DNA from: Cryptomeria japonica
Taxonomy: Eukaryota > Streptophyta > Pinopsida > Cupressales > Cupressaceae
Assembly (NCBI RefSeq): GCF_030272615.1
Contig: NC_081408.1
Coordinates: 768,889,336-768,953,335 of the forward strand
Direction of reading: 5' to 3'
Length of the DNA: 64,000 nt
Made by a program: the position numbers and the translations under genes. The notes under the pieces are model-generated. The model was not told the origin of the DNA and ran no database searches. It saw only the letters and a program-made list of their open reading frames with translations. Shown here one piece after another: positions 23,418-33,925 of this stretch; positions within the stretch are counted from its first letter, which is position 1; every line of letters starts with the position of its first letter.

Positions 23418-26400
23418 TGTTGACGTGTGTTTTGTACACGATCATACACAGAATAAAATACCCAAAGGCATCTTATCCTCTCTTGAATAAAGTCTCTAAC
23501 TGCTGAAGATTCGCATGAAGGATCAGTTAGGATGACTCCAATGTTCTTTTGGTAGGGTCTCTACGTGTGGATAAGCTCTTCGTGGTGTGATGTGATTTGC
23601 TGGAATCACAAGGGGACTTACATTTGATGATTGAACTTTCGATCTGCTTTGCTGGAACACAGGCTCTGACTAACTTAGATTTGAAAAAATGAAAAAGGAT
23701 GGGGCGAAGAGAGGATCTAATCCTAATACTAAGAATGTAAGAGCAATGATTGATCTTTGACAAACTCTAACTAGGTCTTGTTTTGACATCAATGGACCAT
23801 CTCCACAAGGCTAGTGCAATCTTCTAAGGGAAGCTTTATGATGTTCAAATCATCACTGCAGGCATAGACACCATCAAGTTGATGCATATCAATGAAGAAG
23901 CGACAAATTGAAATTGAGCTTAAGCTGTATGATTCCAATTGACTACGCAAGGCAAGTTTGCAATCAACAAACTGCTAGTAGTATGGATATACGAATTTCA
24001 CCATCAATCAAGCATATTTCTTCCATTCATCTAATCATCTACCATCTAGGATTGAAGACTCAACAAGAAACCATGCTAATTGCAAGAAACGACACGCTTC
24101 ACCATTACTTCAATGAAAATGGAGTTTGTTTACAATCAATGGCAACAATTTCTTGCCTTGTCTTCCTATTCTACTCTAATTACTATTCTATCAACTATCT
24201 TCGAACTCTTCCAACTATTTACATACTATCTCTAACTTCCTGCTAACTAGCCTTTACAAATGAAATGCCTGGGCTTATATAGTGCCCACAATACAATTTG
24301 ATGGCTTAGATCAATTCAAGATCAATGGCCAAGATTCAACAATGAAAACCCTAATTAGGGTTTGTTACAACCATTACATAACATTTAATGCTTGACCAAT
24401 GATAAAATTGTATTGCTTGGACACATGTCCTCTCTAGAAAAATCGACCAATGGATAGCCGGGGTAGGTACATTGGAGTTTGTGCCACCTTCCATGAGTTA
24501 AGTACATTGAATCTGGACATGCTGAGGTGGACCTCACTGATTGGAGAAATGATGACTAGAACGCCACCTCATTTGACACTTGTAACTTGGTAGATATTCA
24601 ACTTGATGTTGTTGAGAAACTTGCTTTAATTAATTCATCTGGAACTATTTTGCTTCTTCAACGAGCCCTTGTTCTAACTCCTTGTGTCCTTGATGTGCAG
24701 GATGATGTACCTCGCCTTGGAACGCTGGATTGCCCTTGATGATGTCAGTCCAAAGAAGGTCGTCCTTGCCGATGCTAGACTGGATGAGGTCGCCCCTGTC
24801 CTTGCTTGATCGTCCTGGCGAAGACCGTCCTGGCGAAGACCGTCCTGGATCCGGCTTGATTTTCCTTGAAGAGACCTCCATTTGATGCCTACACAACATT
24901 TCAAAATTAGTACCATGATTTTGCAATACATAACATAAATTAGAGAGCAAATTTTAGGAAACTTAATGATAAGTCCTTTATTAATCATTTCCTAAAAACG
25001 ACTGAGCTTATTGAAATTCAAAATTTCAAAATTCAAAATTTAAGCTATGACGATCAACGTTCAAAATCAAAACAATAAATTCATATCGCCATACCTCTCT
25101 TGAGAGCTAACTCTAGAATGCAAAACAAGGAATTTGCCTAGGCAAAATTAATGCTTGAAGCCTTTTCCACGTGATCTTCAAGCGGACGTCCTTCCTATCA
25201 ACTTCGTCACCCTTGGGGTCTTTGATGTGATCTTCAATATTTTTGGCAAGTTCGCCTTAACTCTAACTTCAAGCTCGCACTCCCCTTTGAAGATGTTTCG
25301 CACCACCTTTGCTTGAAATGACTCTAACACACAACTCGCACTTCTCCTTCCAAGATCGCATGTAAGATGGTGAAATGATAATGTGAAAATGAAGTTTTTC
25401 ACCCTCCTTTTATAGCGCTTTCACCACAATTACCATATAGGCCGACTTTGGAAAAATTAAGCAATTAAAACGATTTTTTACATCAATAACAAGGCCGACC
25501 TCATAACCTTAGCGCTCCTTTTTTTTTTTTTTTTTTGATTAATTAATTAATTATTAAATGCCTTTTATTTTTAATTAATAAATTTCGATTTTTTTTTTAA
25601 AGGCAAAATAATTAATAAATGCCAAGCGCAATATTTAAATGCTAATTAATTGAATTTTTAAATTTATCGAACTTTAGCATTTAAAATGAATTCAAAGATG
25701 TTTATTTAGCGCCAAAATTTTGAAAATGGTAGATACGTACCTCATCGCCCTGGTCCCTGACTGAGGGACAGGAGCGATCCATCACTTTTGTCTTGATTCT
25801 TGCATTTTTATCGTCCAAAGTCTTCATCTCCACGTTCAAATCAACCATTTTGCCGGGTCCTTCGAGTTTGAGTGTCTTGCTTGTGTGAACAAATGCCTTT
25901 ATAACCATCATCGCCCTGGTCCCTTGGAGAGGGACAGGAGCGATCTTCATATTTTCACGTTGATCTTGCATCTTCGAATTCCAATTTTCATCATAAGGCA
26001 AATAATAACATTGCTTGTTCATTCCATGCTCGTCCCATTTGCCTTTTACAAGGCATTTTGATGTTTAGAGGATCATCGCCCTTGTCCCTTGGAGAGGGAC
26101 AGGAGCGATCCTTGTCTTCTAGCTTGATACTCATCGTTTTTGATTCTAACTTCTCCTTTATTACCTTTCAAAAGACGTTTCAAAGCTTGTGCGACTTTAT
26201 TTTAACGTGATCTTTAAAGGATATCATGTGTTTTGGCAAATATCGCCCTGGTCCCTTGGAGAGGGACAAGAGCGATCTCCATGTCCTAGCTCAAATTTGT
26301 AAACATTTGATCTTCGTTCTTCGTTCATTGTCTTCCAAAGGACGTCCTTTACTTCGCCAATCCTTACATTGTCTTGATTTTGAAGGAGCATGAGTGTATT

Positions 26401-27776
26401 TGTAAAAATCGCCTTGGTCCTTGTCCAAAGGACAGAAGCGATATAGGCTTCATAGCTCATTTGATAACATTTTAACGTTCAAAACTCTTGCATATCATCT
26501 TCAAAAGACGCCTTAGACCTTACATGATCTTGCAAAACCTTGACTTAACGTGATTTTCAAAGGATTTGGTCAATATAATCAATATCGCTCTGGTCCCTTC
26601 CTGAGGGACAGGAGCGAACTTCAAGATTTTGAGCTTGTCCTTGTCTTCTTCAACTTGTAATTGCTTTCAACGCAAAAAATGAAGTCCCCTTGATCCCCTT
26701 GGTCGCTTGACACTTGACAAATTTTCGAAATCTAAGCCATCATAAGAATTTCGCTCTGGTCCCTTCCCAAGGGACAGGAGCGAATTAGGATATTTTAGAG
26801 CAAATCCCTCAATGTGGCGATCCTTGTAACTTTGTGCTTGATGGAGTGATTTGAATTTGAAGAAGAGGCAATATAATCATCATATCGCCCTGGTCCCTTG
26901 GAGAGGGACAGGAGCGATTTTGCTCTTGTGGGCTTCATCTCACTTTATCATCTTCGCAAATTATCTTCAACGGTCTCGTAATGTCCCCTTTCATTCATCC
27001 ATGCCTTGGAATTCATTGTAACTTGGCAAGAAAATCATCTAAAACAAAAATCGCTCTGGTCCCTTCCTGAGGGACAGGAGCGAACTAGGACATTTTGGTC
27101 CCTTGTTGGCGTTTCATAATCTTCAATTTGTCTTAAACGCGTTCATCTCGCCTCCTTTCTTGCCTTCAAACCAAAAACTTGCTTGATCTTCGTCCAGAAC
27201 ATGCCCTATGAAGGATTTCGCTCTGGTCCCTGGGAGAGGGACGGGAGCGCTTCGCCTTGGTCCTCCTGGGAGGGACAGGAGCGAAATTCGCTCTGGATCC
27301 TCAGTGAAGGACAGGAGCGAAATTTGACTTTTCGAACTCTCTATCAGGATAATTTTAAAAAAACATTTCCTTCTATGTTTCTTCTTTCTTATACTTTAAG
27401 TTATATTCCATATATACTTTCAGGATGTTTGAGAGTGGTTTCAGACCTCCAGGAGATATATTGCAAAATCTAGTTTTTGGAGGTTTTCTCAGTTTCCAGA
27501 CTTAGTCAAATTTCAGGATCAGGACATTCCAGACTTAGCCAAATTTCAGGATCAGGACTTTCAGACTTAGCCAAATTTCAGGACATTCCAGACTTAGCCA
27601 ATTTTCAGGATCAAGACATCACTCAAGCCGGACTTGCTATCCATGTGATTCCCCGGACGACACTCAAAATGCAAAGGCTAACTAACAAAACCCCAAAAGA
27701 CCTAGAAAACAAACCCTAAAAAGCAAAAACATGGGTCCCCATTTGCAATGGGGCGATGTGTGAAAACGTCACAACA
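23418..27776 (-). mobile_element. Solo LTR H (gypsy type, 4359 bp)
   Basis: Starts TGTTGACGTGTG and ends GTCACAACA, with exact five-base GGAAG duplications and no internal domain: a solo LTR left by recombination between two LTRs. Its reverse complement matches the ends of solo LTR G at 33926-36739 (TGTTGTG start, CGTCAACA end, and a shared CAAGAGAGGATA stretch), so the two belong to one family in opposite orientations. It includes an 18-bp tandem repeat (CGTCCTGGCGAAGAC) near 24807-24850, the palindrome array at 25745-27320 and short CAGACTTAGCCAAATTTCAG repeats near 27500-27615. Confidence 0.85.
25745..27320. repeat. Array of about 12 palindromes, mostly 166 bp apart
   Basis: Copies of TCGCYCTGGTCCCTT...GGGACAGGAGCGA (about 33 bp, near-palindromic) begin at 25745, 25911, 26076, 26243, 26409, 26585, 26751, 26885, 27051, 27218, 27252 and 27288. 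Most steps are 165-167 bp; one is 176, one 134, and the last two are 34-36. The sequence between copies is not obviously conserved. Function unknown. Confidence 0.85.
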
Positions 27777-27781
27777 GGAAG
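27777..27781. repeat. Right target duplication of solo LTR H
   Basis: GGAAG, identical to 23413-23417. Confidence 0.85.
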
Positions 27782-28741
27782 GCTACTGGATTATTATTTG
27801 TTATGGTCTATGTTACCTGATTTGTGGCTTATGCAGACAAATTGGGGTCCAGATCTAACCAGATATGGAATTAAATTTGTTGTGGCAGGGAGACACAATA
27901 AATATTTATATATTATTTATTATATTACTATTTTTAGTTTATTAATAATATAATAATATTATAAATATTTATTTCAAGTTTATTATTATTATATATTAAT
28001 TTTATTTATATTTCAGAAGGTTTATAAATATTTTTGTATATAAAAAATATTGAGAAATATGTACATTGTTTCTAATATTCCTTCTTTTAGGCTGCAAATA
28101 TACGTGTTTATGATTTTTACATGTTTATTATATAGGTGAACTTAACCCCCCAATTTTTTTTTCTTGGATCCATGAACCAAATTTGCAAACCTGAACCAGA
28201 ACCAGCTATATAGGTTATGGTATTATGAGGAACATTTTTATTTAAACTTTGAAATAAGCATTAATGACATTTTTAGATAAAGAATACATTCAGGCTTAGG
28301 GAAGGTGTAATCATGGTGTTTATTTGGGAGAAAATAATTTAGTCTCGGAGCTATTTTAAATGGTTTGGGAGTTTTAATGTTTTTGGTAGCCTTCAAATTT
28401 TCTTTTTATTGCAAGTAGTTTGTTGTTGCAATATGCAGTACCTTTCCCACCTTTGGAGTTGGTTAGCTGAAGTTGGTTTATTCCCTCTTTGGCATGTTTG
28501 TATTCTTTATGTATTATCTAGGAATTCATTAAAATAATAGTAAAAATTTTCCTCAAGGGGCTGTCCTTGAAATTCCAATATTTTTCCCGCTTTCCGAACA
28601 GTAGCTTTCTTAAGAAGTGTTCCAATTTGAGCCTTAAAGGAAAATTCTGACCATTAGATTTTATATGTTGGGATTTCCAGTTGGTTATTGGATTTCTTAT
28701 CAATTTTGCAACAGCATTAAAACAGTAATGGTCTAGATATA
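27782..28741. other. AT-rich non-coding DNA
   Basis: Very AT-rich (27895-28080 especially). No gene, terminal repeat or transposon domain recognised. It may be intron of the aminopeptidase gene. Confidence 0.4.
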
Positions 28742-28985
28742 TTATGAGAGATGTCTTCTCTTGTGCTTGATAGCTTTTTGAGTTGGATTCACCCTAAGTA
28801 CTTGATGACTTCCTGAGTGAAGGTCACTGTTGGCAAAGTATTTAGCTCTATTCAATTTATAGGTTAGATCATCAACTTTTGCAATTGGAAATGTCTCTTT
28901 CTGAGTGAAGGTCACCCTCTGCACAGTATTTAGCTCCATTCAATTTATCCATCAGGTCATCAACTTTTGGCATAGTAAACGCCTC
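28742..28985 (-). pseudogene. Gypsy RT fragment with internal duplication
   Basis: The minus strand encodes two tandem, diverged copies of the RT segment around KVDDLMDKLNGAKY...DLHS (about 28985-28890 and 28890-28790), the second going on to GSHQVLRVNPTQKAIKHK. In intact gypsy RT this segment occurs once (PIPRVDELLDKLHGAKYFSK). No flanking element structure is left. Confidence 0.65.
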
Positions 28986-29828
28986 TGGTGGTAATGCAGC
29001 TGGGTTCTGTGTAGTTGATATAAACCTCATGAGTTCATATGGGAATAATAATTTTTGCTACCAATAGCCCTTGTAGCAGTTTCTTGCTCTTAGTATTGAA
29101 AATGGTCATATGTCTTGGGACAATATTGCGGCACACTTATTCTGTTCAAATCTTAAAATTTAAAAGCTTATTTTATGCCCTTATTAGCAGAGGAAACTTT
29201 AAGGGAGTACCTATAAAATTCAAGGAGTATGAAATGTGGTGAACCTTCTTGCTAATTGCATTATTTTGTTTTCCAAAAATGTAAGATGTTTTAAATACAT
29301 AAATAAAATAAAGTTGAAAATTATGGCCTTGCTGGTATCTTACACATGCCAATGGATATTTGTCAAGAGGAGTCTAAAATATATTAAAAAAATATCTTTC
29401 AAGTTTGTTTTTACAAACTGAATGATTAAATTTGACAAACATTTAATCATTCAAGTGAGAATATTGTAATTTCTCAAAATTCGATAAACATCTTATATTA
29501 CCATTAATCTTATGGTGTCGTGTACCAATACTTCACTGTGATAAATGTGATTTCTCAAAGTTTATGCTCATCTGGTGCTATGCAAATTCGGTATGTGCTC
29601 ATAGCTAGAGAGTATAATGTAGAATCCACGAGTATGCATTTAACACTGTTGAAGAGATGACGTACATTATTTCCAGCAAAACTATGGCATATTTTCCTAA
29701 TAGCCATGTCTTGAATGATCTAGCACTTAGTGGATGGCAATTTCTACTTAATAATGCAGTTAATTGAAATGATATTGTGTAACTTGAGTATTCCTTGATG
29801 ACTTTTCCAATTTCTAATCTGTATACAG
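28986..29828. other. Presumed intron upstream of the aminopeptidase exons
   Basis: AT-rich and non-coding, ending in the acceptor TGTATACAG at 29828. No further exon recognised. Confidence 0.45.
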
Positions 29829-30031
29829 GTTAGTAAAGGGGGATTTCTGGGAGTTGCTGTTCAAACATATGGAAGTGGATTGTGGCACACTTGGTTTGAC
29901 CGAGATTTGACAGTTGCTGGCAGGGTGATTCTAAAGCAAAATATTGATGATGCTATTTCATACAGGCATAAGCTTGTTAGGATCCACGAGCCTATTCTCC
30001 GATTACCCACTCTTGCTATTCACTTAGACAG
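29829..30031 (+). CDS. DNPEP: Aspartyl aminopeptidase (M18), internal exon
   Basis: This 203-nt exon lies between a TATACAG acceptor and a GTGACT donor. It reads VSKGGFLGVAVQTYGSGLWH, TWFDRDLTVAGRVILKQ, then SYRHKLVRI and LRLPTLAIHLDR. This is the strongly conserved segment of M18 aspartyl aminopeptidase, a cytosolic zinc metallopeptidase that removes N-terminal Asp/Glu from peptides. The WFDRDLTVAGRV stretch is diagnostic. The exon ends in phase 2, matching the next exon exactly. No upstream exon (the HTDSP metal-site region) is visible, so the gene either has very long introns or this is a captured fragment. Coding is intact, with no stop or frameshift. Confidence 0.9.
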
Positions 30032-30532
30032 GTGACTTAGAGTATGGCTAGTCTGCTTTTCACAAAGTTTGATTACATATTTTTCTGTTCATTTCAGCTG
30101 CAGGATACCATGCTACTTTGAAATTTAGAATCATGCTCCTTGTCTATTTATAGCTTGTAACAGCATGTTATGTTTTATTATATTAAATATCCAATCTATT
30201 AGTTCTGACATCTTAAATTCATAGGGGTAATGTGTGTTGCCTACCAATATATGCTCCAACAAGTTTTCTGAACTGAAAGGCAGGCTTGTCTTGTCCTTGC
30301 CTAAGGCGTAGATTCTTGAGGGTGCTTGGCTTCTACTTTACGTGTTACTCATTTTCAAATTTAGACTGTCAAAACTAATTCTACAGACTTGTATTCTAAC
30401 TTTATCCTAAATATTGCTTTTCCTGTAAAAGAATAACAATTGTTGTGAGTTGCATATGCATTGAGTGATTATCCTCTTGCACAATGATTAAGTTCTGGTT
30501 TATGATAATGCTATTATTTGTGAATTGTACAG

Positions 30533-30602
30533 GGGTTTAAATGATGAATTTAAAGTTAATACACAGTCTCACCTTCTACCAGTTCTGGCAACAGCTATCA
30601 AG
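30533..30602 (+). CDS. DNPEP: Aspartyl aminopeptidase (M18), next exon
   Basis: A 70-nt exon after acceptor TTGTACAG, followed by donor GTTTGG. Joined to the previous exon it reads ...HLDR, GLNDEFKVNTQSHLLPVLAT, AIK, continuous with known M18 proteins (…HLDR..…F..NTQ.HL.PVLATAIK). The 501-bp intron between them is GT-AG. The next expected coding block (SQLGCE..DI.DFEL..CDTQ) is not found before copia C at 32200. Presence of introns rules out a processed retrocopy. The downstream exons may lie beyond the retroelement cluster. Confidence 0.88.
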
Positions 30603-32199
30603 GTTTGGATTATATACTCAAGCCCCAGTGTCAGTTATTTTTATTTTGCATAAATTGCATTCGTTGCCTTATCAAATATGTAAAACATGAGAATTGACTT
30701 CTCTATCAGAAATATTCTGGTAGGTATTTTTTATGGATCACGCGTTACTCTTGATAGGCTATCCCTTTTCATGTATTCTTTGGATGGTCCTCTTGGCTCC
30801 TTCCTCTAAAGGATACGTCATTAGATCTGAGAGAGAGGACATCTACAGATGGTATATTTAGACCACTTGGGTCGCCCCCTATGAGCTGCTTTACCCCAAG
30901 TTGTCTTTCTATGCCGAGCACTTCTTGTAGATGGTGGATTTTTTATTCACCACCCTCATTATCTCCAACGTCATTGATTCCATGGATTGTGGTTTCCTCT
31001 TGGCTTGTTGAGAGTGTGCTCTCATTAGTTATGAGTTGAAACTGATCGCTACATCCTCTGTTAAGTTTGGATCTGTCATCTTTGCTCCCTCTAGGAGGTG
31101 GAGACCAAGGAACACTTCATTTTTAGATGCTGCACTTACCATGAGATCCAGGAAAGATTTCACTTCCTCTATAGGGACTCAGGCAACAGTCAATCTACTT
31201 TCTTTGGATATTTAAACCAGTGGTTTCTATCTCTTTTTCTTCATAAGGCCATAAGCCTTTCGTGCAGATCCTTATAGGGGAGATCCTAGAGGCTCTAGAG
31301 CCCTCATGTTGATCACCTCTTTTTTTCTACACACTTGGGCAATAGGAAACACAAAATGACATTTGGATATAGGTACTTTACACATTAGAGCTTATAGATC
31401 AGTTAGGCAGTGCTTCTCTCAGCACATCATTACTACTTAGATACCCCATATTCCCTACTCTCCCTTGGCGTTATGGCTTTGCTTGTTTCTCTTGGCATGA
31501 GTTGGCTCCATTTTGGCAACATGGTTCTACTACTTATTGGTCAGCCCCAAAACCATTGGGCAGCCTCACATTATGAGCTTCTTTTCTACTACAAGAGCTA
31601 CGTTGGCCTTGCATATTAGGGAAGTGTCTAGAGAAACTCAGATGACTTGGGGATATTCAATGATATTTCCTTCCATGATATTTAATGATATTTCGTCTTA
31701 TCTACTTTTATTCTTTTGATTGTAGGATTCTCTTTTCCTAAAACTTTCTTTTGTTAATTGCTGTAACCTCTAGTCCCATTGACCTTCTTTTGATCATCTA
31801 TGATTTCTCAGCTTTTCTTTCTTTCTTGGAAACTAGAAATATAACATGCTTTTTCACACTGGATAGTTTTTCTTGCTAAAATTTCTACTTTGGTACCTCC
31901 CAAGATTATATTAAACATATAAAACAACCAACTTAGGGAGAATGTATGACTGAAAAATTATATGGTTATTCATTTCTGAGGTGTTCCAAAATATTAATAT
32001 TAAAGGTCTTGTACTGAATGCACATAAAAGTTGATTTTGATAATGTATATTATTATACTCTCCCTGTAATGTAACAAAGTATGTATGTGTGGTATTTGCT
32101 TAGGAAAGATTCTCCTCATAGTATTGATAATTTATCTTTTGATTAATAATATTTTAGATTTTTGAGAGAAGTTGGTCTACTCTCATGTGTGAATTCAAG
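30603..32199. other. Mostly non-coding; possible LINE-like remnant
   Basis: AT-rich presumed intron or intergenic DNA. Around 31090-31260 the plus strand reads ETKEHFIFRCCTYHEIQERF..., which recalls the zinc-binding region found near the end of plant LINE reverse transcriptases, but the match is short and the frame decays. Nothing else recognised. Confidence 0.35.
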
Positions 32200-33404
32200 A
32201 AAGGATTCAATTGCAATTTTGAAGTGGTTCAAACTTTAGTGCATTAGAGAATGCTACAGGGGATCTGGTACCTTTGCCTGACGGACAAAAACCTGTTGGA
32301 TGTAAATGGGTGTTTAAGAAGAAAATGGGTCCAGATGGTAGTGTTGAGAAGCATAAAGCACAGTTGGTCGGAAAGGGGTATTCTGAGATGGAGGGAATTG
32401 ATTTTGGTGAAATATTCTCTCTTATATCTAAGATGACATCCATTTGATTCCTATTATCATTTGCAATTTACATGTCACAGCCATTTATTCACATTGATTC
32501 AAAGGAGGAAATTTACATGTCACAGCCAAAGCTTTTTGTTGAAAGTGAAAAAGATAAGAGAACCTTGTTTGTAAGTTGAAGAAATCTTTGTACGGTTTGA
32601 TACAATCTCCTAAAATGTGGTATCAAAAGTTTGACAGCTATGTGTTGTCTTTGGGATTTCTAAGATCTAAATCTAACCATTGTGTGACTATTTATTATAA
32701 ATCTGAAAATGGTTACATTCTTTGATAGTCCTATATGTGGATGATATGTTGTTTATTGGGAATTGTAAAAGAATGATTTCAGATTTGAAGTCTTAGTTAG
32801 TAGCACAGTTTGAGATGAAAGATCTAGGTGCAATGAGAGACATTCTTGGGATTGAGATCATTAGAGATACAGCTAGTAGAAAGCTTTGGATTAGCCAAAG
32901 TATGTTAACTATGTGTTGGAGAGATTCAACATGACAGCTTGTAGACAATTAGTTGTTCTAGTGTTATACGGGATCAAGTTTTCTATGGAGGATTGTCCAA
33001 AATCTCCTTCATGAGATGGAGGACTGTCCAAAATCTCCTTCATGAGATGGAGGACATGTCTAAAGTACCTTATATGAGTGTTGTTGGTAGCTTGATGTAT
33101 GTTATGGTTTGCACTAGGCTATATGTTGACCAAGTAGTGGGAGTCCTTAGTCGATTTATGGTTAATCTTGGTAGGGTGCATTGGGATGCGATTAAGAGGG
33201 TGTTTAGGTATTTAAGGAGTACTTCTAGGTATTCTTTGTGTTTTTAGGGTTATCCCATTGGACCTCGCATTAATTTTGCATTCATGGATATGTGGATTTG
33301 GATTGGGCAAGTGACATTGACAGTAGAAGATCCACCAATTGATATGTTTTCACGATGTTTAATGGTGTTGTCAGTTGGATGAGTAAGTAGTGGGTTGTAG
33401 TCAC
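32200..33404 (+). pseudogene. Copia C RT and RNase H remnant
   Basis: Plus-strand copia RT begins near 32237 (DLVPLPDGQKPVGCKWVFKK, then MGPDGSVEKHKAQLVGKGYS) and continues through disrupted frames to the RNase H spacer (VVGSLMYVMVCTRLYVDQVV, WDAIKRVFRYL). It carries several stops and frameshifts, small duplications (a roughly 31-bp repeat at 32988-33050), and no LTR on this side. It is the host of copia D: its sequence resumes at 59211 with LSTTKAEYMATTHACKESIW. The last 240 bp (33164-33404) are duplicated at 52288-52529. Confidence 0.75.
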
Positions 33405-33593
33405 TGTTGGTGTAAATAAATATTCATCATGGATATTATTACACTTTACTTAAGTTAACTTAGGATAATGCATCTCTTCGTAGTTAGGATATGAGACACT
33501 TAGGGAAGTGTGCACATAGGGATATAGCTTGTAGGAGAAATTCCACCTTTTGTGGTCTTATTTTGCTATTACACTCCACATTCGGTGGGTCAT
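33164..33593. repeat. 430-bp direct repeat, left copy
   Basis: Copia C RNase H sequence plus the first 189 bp of the copia D LTR. The other copy is 52288-52718. By eye there are about five differences. The two copies bracket gypsy F. Confidence 0.88.
33405..33593 (+). repeat. Partial copia D-family LTR
   Basis: Begins TGTTGGTGTAAATAAATATT as in the two D LTRs at 52530 and 58762 and stops at GGTGGGTCAT, where gypsy F begins after five unexplained bases (TGTCA). Confidence 0.85.
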
Positions 33594-33925
33594 TGTCATG
33601 TTCCCCTAATAAACATTAAAAGGGAAGTATAAAATGTATTAATTATTTTATATAAATTTTCCTCTCCATTTATATAAATAATTAAATGCTTGCAATAATA
33701 TCTTTAATTTTATTTATCACCGTAACTAGTTCTAACTAGTACGGGATTCTTAACTAAATTGTGATAATAAAAGGATGGTAACATCCGAGAGGAAGGCAGG
33801 CAATTTTATTAAATAAAATCTGGAGATGTGAAGGTCATCTTTCTGTTTGGCGGATTGCAAACAGATTTCAAGCTCCTTTCGTTAGTGAAGACTGACCTAT
33901 TGGTGGCAATACGATCAGTGGATAG

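Noticed and set aside
25745-27320. CRISPR-like array of short repeats
   Set aside because: Repeats are near-palindromic with about 130-bp spacers, inside a plant LTR with a target duplication and no cas genes.
29829-30602. Aminopeptidase as a processed retrocopy
   Set aside because: A 501-bp GT-AG intron separates the exons in phase.
31410-31719. Hydrophobic open frames as a membrane protein gene
   Set aside because: Short, overlapping in two frames, no conserved motif.
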